From assembly GCF_900100945.1 (NCBI RefSeq), contig NZ_FNCG01000010.1:1-64000 (forward strand): a stretch of DNA of 64,000 nt, written 5' to 3'. The stretch's first letter is position 1. The number at the start of each line of letters is the position of its first letter. This DNA comes from Mucilaginibacter gossypii (GTDB lineage: Bacteria; Bacteroidota; Bacteroidia; Sphingobacteriales; Sphingobacteriaceae). The notes below the pieces were generated by a model, which was not told where the DNA came from, ran no database searches, and saw only the letters and a list, made by a program, of their open reading frames with translations. Position numbers and translations under genes: made by a program. This document shows positions 63,104-64,000 of the stretch, piece after piece.

Positions 63104-63343
63104 ATGGAACACTCAAATTATCATAATTACACAGTAAGCATACTCTCTATCATTTTATTGGTAATCGGTGTATCAATCCGTTATATCATAGGAAGGAGGA
63201 GGTTTAACCGCCGTGGTGTGGCCGGTTTACCGCATTTCAAATCTTACGAAGCCGCCTTATTAACGACATACATTGAGCGGTTCTTAAATATTATAGGTAC
63301 GTTGATGATCATTGCAGCGATTATTTTATACCTGATTAGATAG
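63104..63343 (+). CDS. Small two-helix membrane protein
   Basis: 79 residues with membrane helices at about 12-30 (VSILSIILLVIGVSIRYIIG) and 59-78 (FLNIIGTLMIIAAIILYLI), joined by a basic loop (RRRFNRRGVAGLPHFKSYEA). Relatives are sometimes labelled as molybdenum transporter permease, which the size does not support. Common near DUF932 on Bacteroidota elements. Confidence 0.65.
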   Translation: MEHSNYHNYTVSILSIILLVIGVSIRYIIGRRRFNRRGVAGLPHFKSYEAALLTTYIERFLNIIGTLMIIAAIILYLIR

Positions 63344-63363
63344 AGTTTTACGAACTGCTCGGC

Positions 63364-63436
63364 GGCTCCGCTACGCGGAGCCCTTGCGCCCCCTGTTTAC
63401 CTAGTTGATGATTTTCAGCGGTGTAAACAGGAGGCG
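63364..63436. repeat. Pair of inverted repeats
   Basis: GGCTCCGC-TAC-GCGGAGCC (63364-63382) is a perfect hairpin. CGCCCCCTGTTTAC (63387-63400) pairs with GTAAACAGGAGGCG (63423-63436), followed by TTTT. Terminator or element-related structure. Confidence 0.5.
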
Positions 63437-63632
63437 TTTTGTGAAGAATTCAATAAGTTTTACTAAATTGTATTTGTTATGTCTTTAAGTAAAAATATTC
63501 TACTCTAAGCTTTCATTGATCGGTTTAATATAACAGCATCGCCAATTTTAAGGCTGTCAGTGGAAAGTCAAATAGTCTGTAAAAGTAAATTATACGTTTA
63601 GAAATAGAAATCCTGTTGAACGCTATTCACTT
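63437..63632. other. AT-rich spacer
   Basis: No ORF, RNA gene or clear repeat seen in this stretch before the NUDIX gene stop. Confidence 0.4.
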
Positions 63633-64000
63633 TTAATTTAAAAAATTATAATAATCATTTAAAAAGAAATTTAAAACTGGAATATCTGCTTCTGTTAAAT
63701 CTAAATCACGTAATTCGTTTGGATTCGCCCAAACATATTCTGCATGTTCTTTAAGATAAATTTCACCTGTGATGATTATCGCGACGAAGGGTATAAGTTC
63801 CACTATAAAACTGCTGTAATGATATATGCTGCTTGGTAAGCGACTTTTAAGTTCAATATCAACAGTTAATTCTTCCTTGATTTCTCGTATGATGCAAGTC
63901 TGAGGATTTTCGCCAGGTTCAATTTTGCCGCCAGGAAACTCCCATTTCAATGGATGTTTCATAATTGGGCTGCGTTGAGTAACCAGTACTCGTTTCTCAT
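63633..64000 (-). CDS. NUDIX hydrolase (MutT-like), 5' end outside window
   Basis: The frame is open to the window end: upstream of the ATG at 63962 it continues EKRVLVTQRSPI, which is normal MutT sequence, so the true start lies beyond base 64000. The full NUDIX box is present (GGKIEPGENPQTCIIREIKE then EL, matching G-x5-E-x7-REU-x-EE). Such enzymes hydrolyse nucleoside triphosphates such as 8-oxo-dGTP or (deoxy)CTP. The exact substrate is not shown. Confidence 0.88.
   Translation of the reverse strand, partial: EKRVLVTQRSPIMKHPLKWEFPGGKIEPGENPQTCIIREIKEELTVDIELKSRLPSSIYHYSSFIVELIPFVAIIITGEIYLKEHAEYVWANPNELRDLDLTEADIPVLNFFLNDYYNFLN

Overview
The window looks like part of a member of the Bacteroidota, most likely Sphingobacteriaceae (a Mucilaginibacter or Pedobacter relative). 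This is inferred from the Bacteroides-type tra set (TraE to TraM with a TraG/VirB4 ATPase), a RagB/SusD and SusC/RagA pair, promoters of the TAnnTTTG type, RteC, DUF932 and DUF3945 genes, and moderate GC. Most of it reads as one large integrative and conjugative element (ICE) or conjugative plasmid loaded with cargo. No integrase, tRNA or rRNA gene is visible, so neither end of the element is defined here.

Layout. 1-1835: 3' part of an RND efflux permease. 2260-7738 (+): DNA-processing module with an HTH protein, a ParA ATPase, a ribbon-helix-helix protein, a relaxosome accessory protein, a relaxase and a VirD4-like coupling protein, with a phased palindrome array (3645-3777) and an oriT-like region (4084-4196). 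7892-21881: cargo of redox and electrophile-response type, with AraC, two tandem alpha/beta hydrolases, SDR/NmrA enzymes, three HxlR regulators, a DsbA/FrnE-like protein, a luciferase-like oxidoreductase, two TetR regulators, an SRPBCC lipoprotein and a Crp/Fnr regulator. 22185-27617 (-): imuA-imuB-dnaE2 mutagenesis cassette. 27836-31867 (+): a 1343-residue GHKL-ATPase/DUF3883 protein, probably defensive. 31914-42097 (-): the tra operon. 42227-44373 (-): RteC and an alpha-oxoamine synthase in a translationally coupled pair, divergent from a Crp/Fnr gene. 45295-53289: an envelope module (MauE-like, DUF6520-like, barrel-like protein, cysteine-peptidase-like protein, TlpA-like, SusD, SusC) in which two genes are broken. 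53433-60391: a defence-like island with a trypsin-like protease, an HNH plus phospholipase-D-like nuclease pair and an ApeA-type HEPN protein. 60926-63343: conserved ICE accessory genes (DUF932 and small proteins). 63633-64000: a NUDIX hydrolase cut by the window end.

How it fits together. The relaxase, accessory protein and coupling protein would nick at oriT and deliver DNA to the TraE-M channel. TraN, the VirB9-like partner of TraM, is absent from its expected place after TraM, so either it lies outside the window or the element is defective. A 33-residue piece matching the DUF3945 part of the protein beside TraM lies just beyond dnaE2, which suggests the imu and ATPase genes were dropped into an older backbone. 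The strongest candidates for undescribed biology are the PLD/HNH nuclease pair next to ApeA and a trypsin-like protease, the GHKL-DUF3883 protein, and the alpha-oxoamine synthase coupled to the ICE regulator RteC.
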